Under the pieces are notes generated by a model that saw only the letters and a list, made by a program, of their open reading frames with translations, did no database searches and was not told the origin of the DNA. This document shows positions 50,739-60,466 of a stretch of 64,000 nucleotides of DNA, piece after piece. This DNA is from Ruminococcus_C sp963590855 (GTDB taxonomy: Bacteria; Bacillota; Clostridia; Oscillospirales; Ruminococcaceae). A program made the translations under genes and the position numbers. Each line of letters begins with the position of its first letter. Position 1 is the stretch's first letter. The stretch covers positions 1-64,000 of the forward strand of contig CAVAQT010000012.1 in assembly GCA_963590855.1 (NCBI GenBank), in the 5' to 3' direction.

Positions 50739-51755
50739 ATGAGCAAACGGAAACAGAGACACCTCAGTCCTGCCGGTTTTCTCCTCGCACTTGTTCTGGT
50801 GATCGTCGCCATATTTGTATTGGATTATGGATATCGCCTCTTTTTCCAGAACAAGGAAGAGCACATTATCGGAACCGGCGGATTTTCCCCCACTTCATCT
50901 GCTTCAGAGGATTCCTCTGCCAGAGGAGACGGCACACCCGATGCCTCGGAAGCAGCCACCACACAGCCCAGCGGCACGCTGTTACAGCTGACCGCCGCGG
51001 ACATGGCAAACGGCCCGCTGATCCTGGTGGATGCATCCCATCCTTACAGCGGCACAACTGCATGGACGGACTTTTCTGCGGTGACCGATACCAACGTAAA
51101 AACACGCAGCACCACGCTCCAGATGCAGTCCGAGTGCATCCAGCCCCTCAGTGAGTTGATGGATGCCTATGCTGCTGCAAACGGCTATGCCAATTTGCAG
51201 ATCTACAGCACCCTGGATACCACATTGGACAGCAGCTCGATCTATACCAACGTCCTCCCCGACCGCAGCAGCGGTTATGGCTTCGACATCGGACTGATAA
51301 CCAGCACCGGCGAAGTCGTCCCCTATATCACCAAGCGCAACGAGTGGATGGTGACGAACGCATGGCAGTACGGCTTTGTTCTGCGCTATCCCAGCGACAA
51401 GACAGAAACCACCGGCACAGCTTATGCGCCCCACCACTTCCGCTATGTGGGAAAGCTGCATGCTGCCATCATGCAGGAGAACAACTTTACCCTGGAAGAA
51501 TATCTCACCTATCTGCAAAGCTATACCATCACTTCCGGCGGTCTGAACTATTCTGACGGAACGCAGTCCTATACGATTTACTATGTGCCGGCAGATGCCA
51601 GCGGTACCACATCGGTTTCTCTGCCGGAAAATGCAGTTTATACCGTATCCGGCGACAACCAAAGCGGATTTATCATTACGCTCACCAACGGCGCAGCTTC
51701 CACAGAAGCCGCAACCGACTCTGCCGCGGCAGAAACCACCGCCGCCGGCTATTGA
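50739..51755 (+). CDS. VanY-fold (M15) membrane protein, probably inactive
   Basis: 338 residues: an N-terminal helix (about 12-30), a Ser/Thr-rich linker and an M15/VanY-like domain (about 90-255), then a ~80-residue tail. The fold is seen in NEWMVTNAWQYGFVLRYP and HHFRYVG. However, the first zinc ligand His of the HxxxxxxD motif is Arg176 (Asp183 remains), and the substrate-binding Arg of SxYRxxxxQ is missing. Glu202 and His233 remain. It is likely a peptidoglycan-binding or regulatory protein. AAAGGAGG lies 13 nt from ATG, somewhat far. Confidence 0.75.
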   Translation: MSKRKQRHLSPAGFLLALVLVIVAIFVLDYGYRLFFQNKEEHIIGTGGFSPTSSASEDSSARGDGTPDASEAATTQPSGTLLQLTAADMANGPLILVDASHPYSGTTAWTDFSAVTDTNVKTRSTTLQMQSECIQPLSELMDAYAAANGYANLQIYSTLDTTLDSSSIYTNVLPDRSSGYGFDIGLITSTGEVVPYITKRNEWMVTNAWQYGFVLRYPSDKTETTGTAYAPHHFRYVGKLHAAIMQENNFTLEEYLTYLQSYTITSGGLNYSDGTQSYTIYYVPADASGTTSVSLPENAVYTVSGDNQSGFIITLTNGAASTEAATDSAAAETTAAGY

Positions 51756-51777
51756 TCCTGTCACACAACAGATATTG

Positions 51778-51816
51778 AAAACGCCCGAAGCAATTTCCTG
51801 CTTCGGGCGTTTTTTG
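51778..51816 (+). terminator. Intrinsic terminator, probably bidirectional
   Basis: 15-bp perfect stem AAAACGCCCGAAGCA / TGCTTCGGGCGTTTT, 6-nt loop and a T-run on the plus strand, with four T on the minus strand. It serves the VanY-like gene and perhaps the convergent LRR gene, which ends at 51850. Confidence 0.88.
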
Positions 51817-51849
51817 CAGCATCGCACAAGTAATCGATGAGAGCATGCT

Positions 51850-54800
51850 TTAATTTACAGTGCCGTTAATGATGTCCGACCAGGTGACATCCTTTCCGAT
51901 GCTGATCTGTGCGGCGTAGTTCAGAATGTAGACCGCATCCTTTGAGTCAATGGTGTTGTCTCCGTTGACATCTACCAACAGAAGCAGCCAACGGTTGATT
52001 CTGGGGTCAGAGTTTAATACCACATCCTCCATGCCCACAGAGAGCCGTGCGGTGTACACCAGAACGGCGGCGGCATCCTGAGAGTTGACCTCGCCGTCCA
52101 TATTGGCATCTCCGCGCAGACGCGGCAGCGGCTGTGTTGTCGAGGTATCACTGGTGGTAGTTGTTGCAGACGATGCCGTGGTGGATGTTGTCGTTGTTCC
52201 AGAGGAAACTGTGGTTGCAGAAGTTACAGAAGCGGTGGTCGTCGTTTCACTGGTGACCGAAACAGTCTGTGTCTCTGTCGTTGTACTTTCGGTAGTGCTG
52301 GTCTCGGTGGTCACAGTCGTAGTTTCTGTGGTGGTTTCCATAGTCGTCGTGGTCGTTATAGCCGAAGTCGTTGTTGTGGTGGTCGTCATTTCGGTCTCTG
52401 TCGTAGTCGTTGTGGTCGTGGTTGTTGTGGTGGTAAGAGTCGTTTGTTTGGTATAAGTCGGATGTGTTACGGTTGTCGCAGATGTTTCTGTAGTGGTCTC
52501 AGAAGCCGTCGTGGTTTCTGTCGTCTCAGTCTCTGTAGTGGTGCTTTTGGTCGCAGAAGTCATCGTTTCGGATGTTGTGGTCGAGGTTGTTTCCGTTGTT
52601 GTGGTAGTCTCTTCCGTCGTGGTGGTAATGATCTTTTCTTTTGCCGAGACGGTGATCGTTCCGGTGCACGCCGTATAGTTCTGGCTGTCTGCCGGTGCAA
52701 AGCGCCATTGCAGGACGTTCTCCCCTGCCTTTAAGGTATCCGACTGGCCATCCGCCCAGACCAGCACACCGTCTATGCTGCCTTCTGCGGCACGAATTGC
52801 CGGAAGGCTGTCGCCCTCGGTATATTCAGCATTCACATCCCAAACAACATCGATCTTTGGCACAGCCTTTTCGATCTCGAACAGATAGGTAGTGCTGCCC
52901 TGCCAAATCTGCGAGCCAGCCGCCGTAATGGTGATCGTTCCGACACCGGCGTTGATGTTATCCGTATAAGAAAGGGTATAGTCCTGTCCCTCTTTCAGAA
53001 CCATTTCTCCTAGCTGCACTGTCAGACCGGGCTGCTGCGGCTGTCCGTTATAGACAATGGCATCCTCTGAAGTAAGCGTCAGCTTTGCCGCCGCCATCGG
53101 AACGCTTTTCGCCCGAACGGAGAACACCGCATTCACTTTGTCGTTTCCGGTTTGAAAAGCATAGGTGACCGGCTGCAGCGGATCGGTGAAACAGATCTTC
53201 TTTCCCTGCATGCTGCCGTTTTTCCAGTCGGAAGTCCGGTTGCTGTAGAACAGATTCCAGCCAAGAGTGTCCACATAGAGTGTACCGTCCGCTGCCAGAA
53301 CTGCGTCCTGCAAAATCACGCAGTTTTCCAGATCGCAAGTTGTCATAGGTGCATCCGCAGACAGATATAGTGCATAGAGCGGATTGCTTCCGGCAGAAAG
53401 CGTATCCAATTGGGAAAGTGTTGTTATAGACAGCACAGACAGCCGGTTTTCTGCACAGTCCAGTTCCTTCAGCTGGATCTTGGAATAGAGATCCAGGCTT
53501 GTGAGTAAGTTATTGCTGCAAAGCAGGGTGTTCAGCACAGTGCCGCCCACCGTCAGTGTCTCCAGGGAATTGTCCCGGCAGTCTACGGTTTCCAACTGCC
53601 AGCAGGCAGCAGCGTTCAGCGTAGTCAGAGCATTCTGGTCGCAAACCAGTTCTTTCAGCTTTGTGTTTTTCTGGAGAGAAAGCGTTGTCAGTGCGTTTTC
53701 GCCGCAGTCCAGCAGCAGCAGTTCCGGCAGCCCGGACACATTCAGCATCGTCCACTGCATCCGCCGGCAGCGCAGCTCTGTCAGCTGCGGCAGTGCAGAA
53801 AGGTTCGGCTGTGACATTCCGGCATTGCCGCTGCAATTCAGCGACAGCAGTCCGGCAGGCAGTTCCGGCAGTCTGGCAAGCGCATTGTCGGAACAATCCA
53901 GCGCAGTCAGATTCGGGAAATAGGACAGCCCGGTCAGGTCTGCGATCCCCAGTCCCGAGAGGTTCAGCTCCGTCACATCCGCCTGCTCTGAGGTTTGCAG
54001 CAGACCGTCACTATTCCGATCCAGTGTGTTTTTCACATACTGCCGGAATGCCGCATCCGGGAAAGCGGTCTCATCAATTGCCACTGCTTCCTCTTCCGCC
54101 GGGACAGGCGCAAATGTAAATGTCACCACAAGCCCCGGATCTGCCGCATCTACCTGATACTGATACTTCACCTCCTGCTGCGGGTCAGAGATCGTCAGAA
54201 TGTTTCCGGTGCAGGTACCGTTGCTCCATCCGTCTGCCAAAATACGTTCCGGCAGGAATGTCTCAGAAAGCGATGTCAGATCCAGTTTTCCCACAGCGGA
54301 GACTGCAACCACGCGGCGGTTTTCTTCTGCACGCAGCTGATTTAAGCGGTTCAGCCCGGTGACATCCAATGCGATCAGCTGATTCTTTCCGCAGGAGAGC
54401 CGCGTCAGCTGTGTCAGCATAGAAACATCCAGAGACTGCAGCTGATTGCTGCTGCAATCCAATTCCAGAAGCGCCGTGTTCTGTTCCAGATGCAGCGCGG
54501 CGAGCAAATTGCTGCTGCAATTGAAAATGGTCAGCTGCTGCAAGTCATCGGTTTCCAGTTCCGTCAGCAGATTGCCGGAACAATCCAGAGAAGTCAGCGC
54601 AGTGCAGTTGGAAAGTGACAGGGCAGTCAGTTGATTTCCGGCACAGTTCAGCAGCTGCAATGCCCCATGATAAGGCAGATACAAGGTCTCCAACGCATTG
54701 TTTTCACAGTGCAGCGTCTCCAATGCGGAAAGGGAGAACAGCGAGAGCGTTTTCAGCTGATTTCCGGCACAGTTCAGCGCAGTCAGATCGGTGAAATATG

Positions 54801-57800
54801 CCGCTCCGGTCAAGTCGGCAATGCCTTGGCCGGAGACATCCATCTCCGTTACCGCGGCACGCTCTTCCCCAGAAAGAAGCCCATCGCCATCAGTGTCATA
54901 TTGTTCCACCCATGCCCGGAATACTGCATCCGGAAAATGTGCCGCATCAATGGGAATGCCCTCTGATTCTGCCGCAGCCTGCGGCATGAGGGTAAACGTG
55001 ATCCGGCTGTCAGGGTCGCTGGTCTGTGTCAGATAAGAATAGGTGACATTCGCCTCCGGATTCAACACATAGATCCCGGTATCATCTGCCACAGCATTCG
55101 TCCAGTCCGCAGCGCGCTCCGGCTGAAAATTCTCTGCCAGATCTGAAAATGCAATGCGGTGCAGGGTGTCCATGGGGACAGTGCGACGATTCCAGTTGGC
55201 GGAGAGCTTCGTCAAGGTCACATCGTCTGCCGTTTGCAGAGCGGTCAGCTGATTGCCGATGCACAGCAGGGATTCCAGCTGTGTGAGGGCAGAAAGCTGT
55301 AAAAGCTTTAGCTGATTGCTGGAGCAATTGATGTAGGTCAGCGCCGGACAGTTTTCCACTTCCAACGCGACCAGACGGTTGCTGGCGCAATTGAGATAGG
55401 TCAGTGCCGACACACCCGTCAGTTCCAGTGTGTCGATGGAGTTCATGGCACAGTTCAGCCATTCCAGCTTAGACAATCCGGCAATATACAACGCAGTCAG
55501 CCGGTTGGAGGAACAATTCAAAGTCTCCAATTCGGACGCTCCGGTCAGATCCAGTTCCGACAGGCGGCAGTTCGCACAGGAGAAAGTGCGCAGCTTTGTC
55601 AGTGCCGCCGTATCCAGTGCCGCAAACACGCTATTATTGGAGCAGTCCAGTTCTTCCAGCAGACTCTGCTCCGGCAGCGTCAAAGCGGTCAGCACATTGT
55701 TGGCACAGTTCAGTTTTTTCAGTTTGGTAAGCGCAGACAGATCCAGTTCCCGGATGTTGTTTCCCTCGCACTCCAGAGATTCCAGCTGTGTAAAGTAGGA
55801 GATCCCCGTCAGATTGCGGATGCTTCCGCTAGGCAGTGTCATTTCCGTCACTGCCTGTAATTCGCTGCGGGACAGACTGCCGTCTCCGTCAGTGTCATAG
55901 CCGGCGACAAACGATCGGAAATTGGCATCCGGAAAATGTTCTGTGTCAATGGGCAGCAGCACCGCTTCTGTCTCCAACGTAAACTGCACCGGGCACAGCT
56001 TTGCCGCATCGGCATAGTAGGTATATGTCACCGGCTCACCCGGTGTCTCCACTGTCAGGACAGTCCCGGAGACAGACGCATTGCTCCAGCTTTCCGGGTC
56101 TGCACGCTCCAATACAAAGCCAGGCAGTTCAGACAGCGCCAGCTGCCCATTGACATCTGCATGCACTGCACAGCGGTTCTCCGTACAGCGGATCGTCTCT
56201 GCGGTCAGCTTTGTATCGTCGATATGCAGCGATGTCAGTTGATTGCCGCCGCACTGCAGCTCTGCAAGTGCATTTTGTCCGCTGAGGTCAAGCTGTGTCA
56301 GGGCATTCCCTGCACAGGAAAGCGTCTTTAGGGTCGCCATTTCCGGCAAAATCAACTCTTTCAGACCACAATTGTCGCAGAACAGCTGTTTCAGCGACGG
56401 AAAGGCAGAGACATCCAGCTTTTCCATGGTTCTGCCGCCGCAGTCCAGAACCTCCAGCCAGTCCAGCTTTTCCAGTCCGGTGAGGTCAATGGTCTCGTCC
56501 TCCGGCAGAGAAAGTGCACTCAGGGACAGCGAGGTGATGCCTTGCAGTTCCGCCAGAGAGAGCCAGCCGTTGCCGTCTGTATCATATTGTGCAGAGATTG
56601 CCTGACGCAGCCAGGCATCCGGGAAATTGGCAACGCTCAGTTCCAGGTAGCGGTCTGTCTCCGGCTGCAGCTGCAGGGTGAAGGTCGCCACCGGCACATC
56701 TGCTCCTGCGTCCAGCCGATAGCCGTACTGCACCTGGTCAGTATCTGCCGGAATTTGCAGCGTGGTTTCGTCCTCTGAAACTGCTGCATTTTCCCATCCG
56801 GTCACGCGGCTGAGATCCAGTTCCGGGAGATTGGTCAGAGCGTAGGAATACGCGCCGCCCCGGGTGGGCACCGGGATCACGGTACGCCGGTTGCCGGAGA
56901 CATCCCACTGTTCCAGAGAGAGTCCGGTCAGATCCAGAGAGGTGAGCTGATTGTCTGCACAGTTCAGCACTGTCAGCGCCGGATTGGCAGACACATCCAG
57001 GGAAGTGAGCTGGTTTCCGGAACAGTTCAGTGTTTGCAGTGCAGGCGCATCTGCTGTTTTCAGCTGTTCCAGAGAGTTGCCGGAGCAGTCCAGCGTGTGG
57101 AGTGCCGACTGGTCGGACAGATCCAGCGCCGTCAGCTGATTACCGCCGCAGGAGAGCGTCTCCAGGCTGTTCAGATCGCCCAGGAGCAGTTCTGTCAGGT
57201 CATTGTTTTCACAGGAGAGTGTGGTCAGATTGGAAGTCCCACCCAGAGTGAGACTGGTCAGGTCATTTCCGGCACAGTTCAGCTCGGTCAGATTCGTCTG
57301 GTCGCCCAGAGAAAGGGTGGTCAGCTGATTCTCCGCGCAGTTCAGACTGGAGAGAAACTGTGCATTTTCCAGATACAGTTCTGTCAGACCGCAGCCGCTG
57401 CAGTCCAGGATCGTCAAAAGGGACTGCGCCGACAGATAGCCGTCTGCCGGGAGCCGCAGCGTCGCCAGACCGCTGTTTTCCGAGCAGTCCAGTCCGGTCA
57501 GATACATCGCTCCGGAAAGATCCAGTTCGGTCAGCTGGTTTCCCGAACAGTTCAGCCAGTTCAGATTCGGAAAACAGGATATGCCGGTCAGATCGGCGAT
57601 ATCCCGCTGTGACACATCCATATTTTCCGCCAGGCTGCACTCCGTCTCAGACAAAACGCCGTCCTGGTCAGTGTCATACTGCTCCGACACATACGCCCGG
57701 AAATTCTCATCCGGGAAGTTGGCAGATGAGATCGCATATCCCGATTCCGGCGCTGCATCATCTGCCAGAGCTGAGATCGGCAGACCATTTGCCGCTATGC

Positions 57801-57855
57801 CGCCTGCCAGCAGCAGACTCAGCCAGCGAAGCCGGCGCTTCTTTGTTGGTTTCAC
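51850..57855 (-). CDS. Giant leucine-rich-repeat protein with five EF-hand-like modules and a dockerin
   Basis: 2001 residues, secreted. Signal peptide 1-31 (KKRRLRW, hydrophobic core, SALA). Five modules begin near residues 45, 408, 638, 970 and 1262, each with an FPD-x-x-FR helix and a DTDxDGxLS calcium loop, then internin-like repeats (LTxLDCSxNxLTxLDL), then a short beta domain. After that come two Ig/MBG-like domains (about 1590-1740), a Thr/Ser/Glu linker (about 1743-1910) and a dockerin (about 1912-2001). No catalytic motif seen, so an adhesive or scaffold-bound role is inferred. GTG 57855 has AGAGGAA upstream; the ATGs at 57906 and 57879 have none. Confidence 0.85.
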   Translation of the reverse strand: MKPTKKRRLRWLSLLLAGGIAANGLPISALADDAAPESGYAISSANFPDENFRAYVSEQYDTDQDGVLSETECSLAENMDVSQRDIADLTGISCFPNLNWLNCSGNQLTELDLSGAMYLTGLDCSENSGLATLRLPADGYLSAQSLLTILDCSGCGLTELYLENAQFLSSLNCAENQLTTLSLGDQTNLTELNCAGNDLTSLTLGGTSNLTTLSCENNDLTELLLGDLNSLETLSCGGNQLTALDLSDQSALHTLDCSGNSLEQLKTADAPALQTLNCSGNQLTSLDVSANPALTVLNCADNQLTSLDLTGLSLEQWDVSGNRRTVIPVPTRGGAYSYALTNLPELDLSRVTGWENAAVSEDETTLQIPADTDQVQYGYRLDAGADVPVATFTLQLQPETDRYLELSVANFPDAWLRQAISAQYDTDGNGWLSLAELQGITSLSLSALSLPEDETIDLTGLEKLDWLEVLDCGGRTMEKLDVSAFPSLKQLFCDNCGLKELILPEMATLKTLSCAGNALTQLDLSGQNALAELQCGGNQLTSLHIDDTKLTAETIRCTENRCAVHADVNGQLALSELPGFVLERADPESWSNASVSGTVLTVETPGEPVTYTYYADAAKLCPVQFTLETEAVLLPIDTEHFPDANFRSFVAGYDTDGDGSLSRSELQAVTEMTLPSGSIRNLTGISYFTQLESLECEGNNIRELDLSALTKLKKLNCANNVLTALTLPEQSLLEELDCSNNSVFAALDTAALTKLRTFSCANCRLSELDLTGASELETLNCSSNRLTALYIAGLSKLEWLNCAMNSIDTLELTGVSALTYLNCASNRLVALEVENCPALTYINCSSNQLKLLQLSALTQLESLLCIGNQLTALQTADDVTLTKLSANWNRRTVPMDTLHRIAFSDLAENFQPERAADWTNAVADDTGIYVLNPEANVTYSYLTQTSDPDSRITFTLMPQAAAESEGIPIDAAHFPDAVFRAWVEQYDTDGDGLLSGEERAAVTEMDVSGQGIADLTGAAYFTDLTALNCAGNQLKTLSLFSLSALETLHCENNALETLYLPYHGALQLLNCAGNQLTALSLSNCTALTSLDCSGNLLTELETDDLQQLTIFNCSSNLLAALHLEQNTALLELDCSSNQLQSLDVSMLTQLTRLSCGKNQLIALDVTGLNRLNQLRAEENRRVVAVSAVGKLDLTSLSETFLPERILADGWSNGTCTGNILTISDPQQEVKYQYQVDAADPGLVVTFTFAPVPAEEEAVAIDETAFPDAAFRQYVKNTLDRNSDGLLQTSEQADVTELNLSGLGIADLTGLSYFPNLTALDCSDNALARLPELPAGLLSLNCSGNAGMSQPNLSALPQLTELRCRRMQWTMLNVSGLPELLLLDCGENALTTLSLQKNTKLKELVCDQNALTTLNAAACWQLETVDCRDNSLETLTVGGTVLNTLLCSNNLLTSLDLYSKIQLKELDCAENRLSVLSITTLSQLDTLSAGSNPLYALYLSADAPMTTCDLENCVILQDAVLAADGTLYVDTLGWNLFYSNRTSDWKNGSMQGKKICFTDPLQPVTYAFQTGNDKVNAVFSVRAKSVPMAAAKLTLTSEDAIVYNGQPQQPGLTVQLGEMVLKEGQDYTLSYTDNINAGVGTITITAAGSQIWQGSTTYLFEIEKAVPKIDVVWDVNAEYTEGDSLPAIRAAEGSIDGVLVWADGQSDTLKAGENVLQWRFAPADSQNYTACTGTITVSAKEKIITTTTEETTTTTETTSTTTSETMTSATKSTTTETETTETTTASETTTETSATTVTHPTYTKQTTLTTTTTTTTTTTTETEMTTTTTTTSAITTTTTMETTTETTTVTTETSTTESTTTETQTVSVTSETTTTASVTSATTVSSGTTTTSTTASSATTTTSDTSTTQPLPRLRGDANMDGEVNSQDAAAVLVYTARLSVGMEDVVLNSDPRINRWLLLLVDVNGDNTIDSKDAVYILNYAAQISIGKDVTWSDIINGTVN
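52128..52629 (-). repeat. Thr/Ser/Glu codon repeat tract (linker)
   Basis: About 168 codons, mostly ACN Thr with Glu, Ser and Ala, encode the flexible linker before the dockerin. The DNA is highly repetitive (many ACC/ACA/ACT triplets) and prone to length change. Confidence 0.8.
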
Positions 57856-57936
57856 AAAAACCGCTTCCTCTCTATTCATGAAAGCGCGAAAAGCCGGCGC
57901 TCTCAACCATAATTTTGTACAATATCGCTACCTTAT

Positions 57937-57965
57937 ATTATAACACAAATACCATAGAAAGTCAA
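57937..57965 (-). promoter_or_regulatory. Sigma-A promoter of the giant LRR gene
   Basis: Minus-strand TTGACT (57965-57960), 17-nt spacer, TATAAT (57942-57937) with TGT before the -10. Leader of about 75 nt before GTG 57855. Confidence 0.75.
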
Positions 57966-58110
57966 ACATATTTTTCCAATTTTCAGCAAAATTTGTGACT
58001 CTCGCTCAAAGGGCGAACAAAGCAGAAAAACGGCAGAAACTGCGCCGGATTCCCGGCTGCATATCGGCATTTTCCACAAAACCGGACTGTCAACTTTTAC
58101 AAAAAAGACA

Positions 58111-58139
58111 TTGACAGGAGGGATAAAATCGATTATAAT
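58111..58139 (+). promoter_or_regulatory. Sigma-A promoter of the BspA-type dockerin gene
   Basis: TTGACA (58111-58116), 17-nt spacer, TATAAT (58134-58139): perfect consensus. The start codon is 48 nt downstream. Confidence 0.85.
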
Positions 58140-58187
58140 GTAAGAAATATGATGTGTGCTCATGCACTGAAAGGGGCTTATTTTCTT

Positions 58188-60329
58188 ATGAAAACAAATT
58201 GGAAAAAAACCATCGCCGGCATCACTGCGATCGCTGCGCTGATTCCCAGCTGTCTGGGCACAAGCGTCTACGCAGCACCGGCGCAGACCGTGACCTCCGG
58301 TGTCACCTCTGAACTGCCGCTGCCGGAAGAGCCGCTGCCGTCCGACGAGGTCGCTGCACAGATCGCAGCAGACATTCAAGCAGGCGCAGCAAGCGAAGCT
58401 TCTGTAACAGTAGACGGCACGCCGGAAAACATTCCCCTGCTGAACTACGCCGAGGATTCTGATGTACAAAACCCATTGGATGATAAGGACGTTTATCAGA
58501 CAGAAGACGGCAAGCTGTACTACAAGGTTGTCTCTGAGAAGGCTCATATTATGGGCTGCGCAGAGGGTACAACAGATCTGGTAATCCCAGACACCATCAC
58601 TACGCTGCGCGGCGCAGAAGTACCGGTTACCTTTATCGGCGCTTCTGCTTTCTACGGCAATAAGGAAATCACCTCCGTTACCCTGCCGGACACTCTGGTC
58701 GGCATCGGCGCAAGCGCATTCCTGGGCTGTACCGGACTGACAAGCATCGACATTCCGGACAGCTGTGCTTCCATCAATGCAAGCGCATTCTGCTCCTGTC
58801 CCAATCTGAAGAGCGTAAAGCTGCCGTCAAGCCTGTACTTTGTGGGCGATGACGTTTTCGCATACTGTGGTTCTCTGGAATCCGTCACCATTCCGGGACA
58901 GCTGACCAACGTCGGTTCTACCATGTTCTCCAACTGCGCAAGTCTCCAGTCCGTTGTAATGGAAGAGGGCGTAGAGAGCATCGGCGCAAACGCATTCTAC
59001 GGCTGTTCCGCTCTGACAGATATTACTTTCCCGGAGACTTCTCTCAAGCGCATCAATGCCAACGCATTTACTTATGCCGGTCTGACTTCTCTGAATCTGC
59101 CGGACAGTGTGACAAATGTGGCAACTGCCGCATTCAGCCACTGCCAGAATCTGAAAACAGCAACGCTCTCTTCCGGCATGACCTCTATCCGAAAGGACAC
59201 CTTTGCTTACAGCGGTCTGGAGAGTATTGTGATCCCGGACAGCATCACAACTATCAAATCCGGCGTCTTTGCATACTGCAACAATCTGACTTCGGTTACT
59301 CTGCCGGAAACACTGGAACAGATGGACGAGATCGTGTTCTATAACTGCAGCTCTCTGGAAAGCATTACGCTGCCGGACAGCCTGACTTCTGTCAGCGACA
59401 ATATCTTCTACCGCTGCACCGGACTGAAAAATGTAAAGCTTGGCGCAAACACCACCAGCATCGGCGGTTCTGCGTTCTACGGCTGCACCAGTCTGGAGAG
59501 CATCAACATCCCGGACACTGTCACCTCTCTGGGTGAAAGCGCTTTTGCGGAATGCACCGGCGCAACTTCTCTGAAAATGAGCGACTCCCTCACAAAGCTG
59601 GGCAAATGGGCATTCTATAATGACACCAGTCTGAAAGACGTTACTATCGGCAAGGGGCTGACCACTCTGGACAACTACCTGTTCTATCGCTGCTCCGGTC
59701 TGGAATCCATTGTCATCCCGGACAACATCACTTCGATCGGACAGAACACCTTTGCCGGCTGTCTGAACCTGAAGGATGTCACCCTGCCGGATACCCTGGA
59801 AACCATTGACAAGCGCGCATTTGCAAGCTGCAATGCCCTGACAGACATCACCATTCCGAAGAATGTTTACTACATCGGCGACGGCGCACTGAGCTATGCG
59901 ATCACCGATGACGGCGGCATCGCCAAGAGTGACGGACTCACCATCTCCGGCTATACCGGAAGCACTGCACAGGAATACGCTGAGACCAACGACATTCCTT
60001 TCCATGCTCTGGATTCGGCCACCACAACAGACACCTCTGCTCCTGTGGCAACCGAAACAACGACCACCTCTGACACGACCACTTCCAGCGGAGACACCTC
60101 CACCGGAGAGCCGGCAAGCGTTCTGTATGGTGACGTTAACCTGGACGGCCGCGTAGACATCTCCGATGCTGTTGTTCTGAATAAGGCAGCTGCCGGCGCG
60201 GTTTCTCTGGATGAAAATGCTGCAAAGAATGCAGACTGCAACCTGGACGGCAGCCTCAGCTCGGATGACTCCATCACCCTGCTGAAATTCCTGGTTGGCA
60301 TGATTACGGAGCTTCCGTATCAGGACTAA
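58188..60329 (+). CDS. BspA-type leucine-rich-repeat protein with dockerin
   Basis: 713 residues, secreted. Signal peptide 1-30 (NWKKTIAGITAIAALIP, then VYAAP). A pro-like acidic region (30-100) precedes about 18 LRR_5 repeats (about 115-600) of the form LESIVIPDNITSIGQNTF. A short Thr/Ser linker leads to a dockerin (about 644-713) with loops DVNLDGRVDISD and DCNLDGSLSSDD. No enzyme motif. BspA-type repeats often mediate binding, so a non-catalytic cellulosome-linked role is likely. ATG 58188 lies 11 nt after AAAGGGG; ATG 58149 has no ribosome site. Confidence 0.9.
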   Translation: MKTNWKKTIAGITAIAALIPSCLGTSVYAAPAQTVTSGVTSELPLPEEPLPSDEVAAQIAADIQAGAASEASVTVDGTPENIPLLNYAEDSDVQNPLDDKDVYQTEDGKLYYKVVSEKAHIMGCAEGTTDLVIPDTITTLRGAEVPVTFIGASAFYGNKEITSVTLPDTLVGIGASAFLGCTGLTSIDIPDSCASINASAFCSCPNLKSVKLPSSLYFVGDDVFAYCGSLESVTIPGQLTNVGSTMFSNCASLQSVVMEEGVESIGANAFYGCSALTDITFPETSLKRINANAFTYAGLTSLNLPDSVTNVATAAFSHCQNLKTATLSSGMTSIRKDTFAYSGLESIVIPDSITTIKSGVFAYCNNLTSVTLPETLEQMDEIVFYNCSSLESITLPDSLTSVSDNIFYRCTGLKNVKLGANTTSIGGSAFYGCTSLESINIPDTVTSLGESAFAECTGATSLKMSDSLTKLGKWAFYNDTSLKDVTIGKGLTTLDNYLFYRCSGLESIVIPDNITSIGQNTFAGCLNLKDVTLPDTLETIDKRAFASCNALTDITIPKNVYYIGDGALSYAITDDGGIAKSDGLTISGYTGSTAQEYAETNDIPFHALDSATTTDTSAPVATETTTTSDTTTSSGDTSTGEPASVLYGDVNLDGRVDISDAVVLNKAAAGAVSLDENAAKNADCNLDGSLSSDDSITLLKFLVGMITELPYQD

Positions 60330-60364
60330 GCCCCACAAAGGCTGTCTGCACAACGATTGAAACA

Positions 60365-60402
60365 AAAAACAGAGTGAAGTGTTTCGCTTCACTCTGTTTT
60401 TT
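60365..60402 (+). terminator. Bidirectional intrinsic terminator
   Basis: 15-bp stem AAAAACAGAGTGAAG / CTTCACTCTGTTTTT with a 7-nt loop and T-runs on both strands. It lies between the convergent BspA-type and transglutaminase-type dockerin genes and can serve both. Confidence 0.92.
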
Positions 60403-60466
60403 ATTGTCTCTATTGGATTCGCATCAGCACTTTTCAGGAACAAAATCGTACCCATTTCCACGAAAC

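Larger units (their letters stand above)
57856..58187. other. Divergent intergenic region between two LRR-dockerin genes
   Basis: 332 bases with no gene. It holds the divergent promoters at 57937-57965 (minus) and 58111-58139 (plus) and a TTTCCACA (58071-58078), the complement of the TGTGGAAA word also seen near the other dockerin genes. Confidence 0.6.

Noticed and set aside
52128..52629. CRISPR-like or tandem repeat array
   Set aside because: No constant repeat/spacer spacing; it is an in-frame Thr/Ser/Glu linker.
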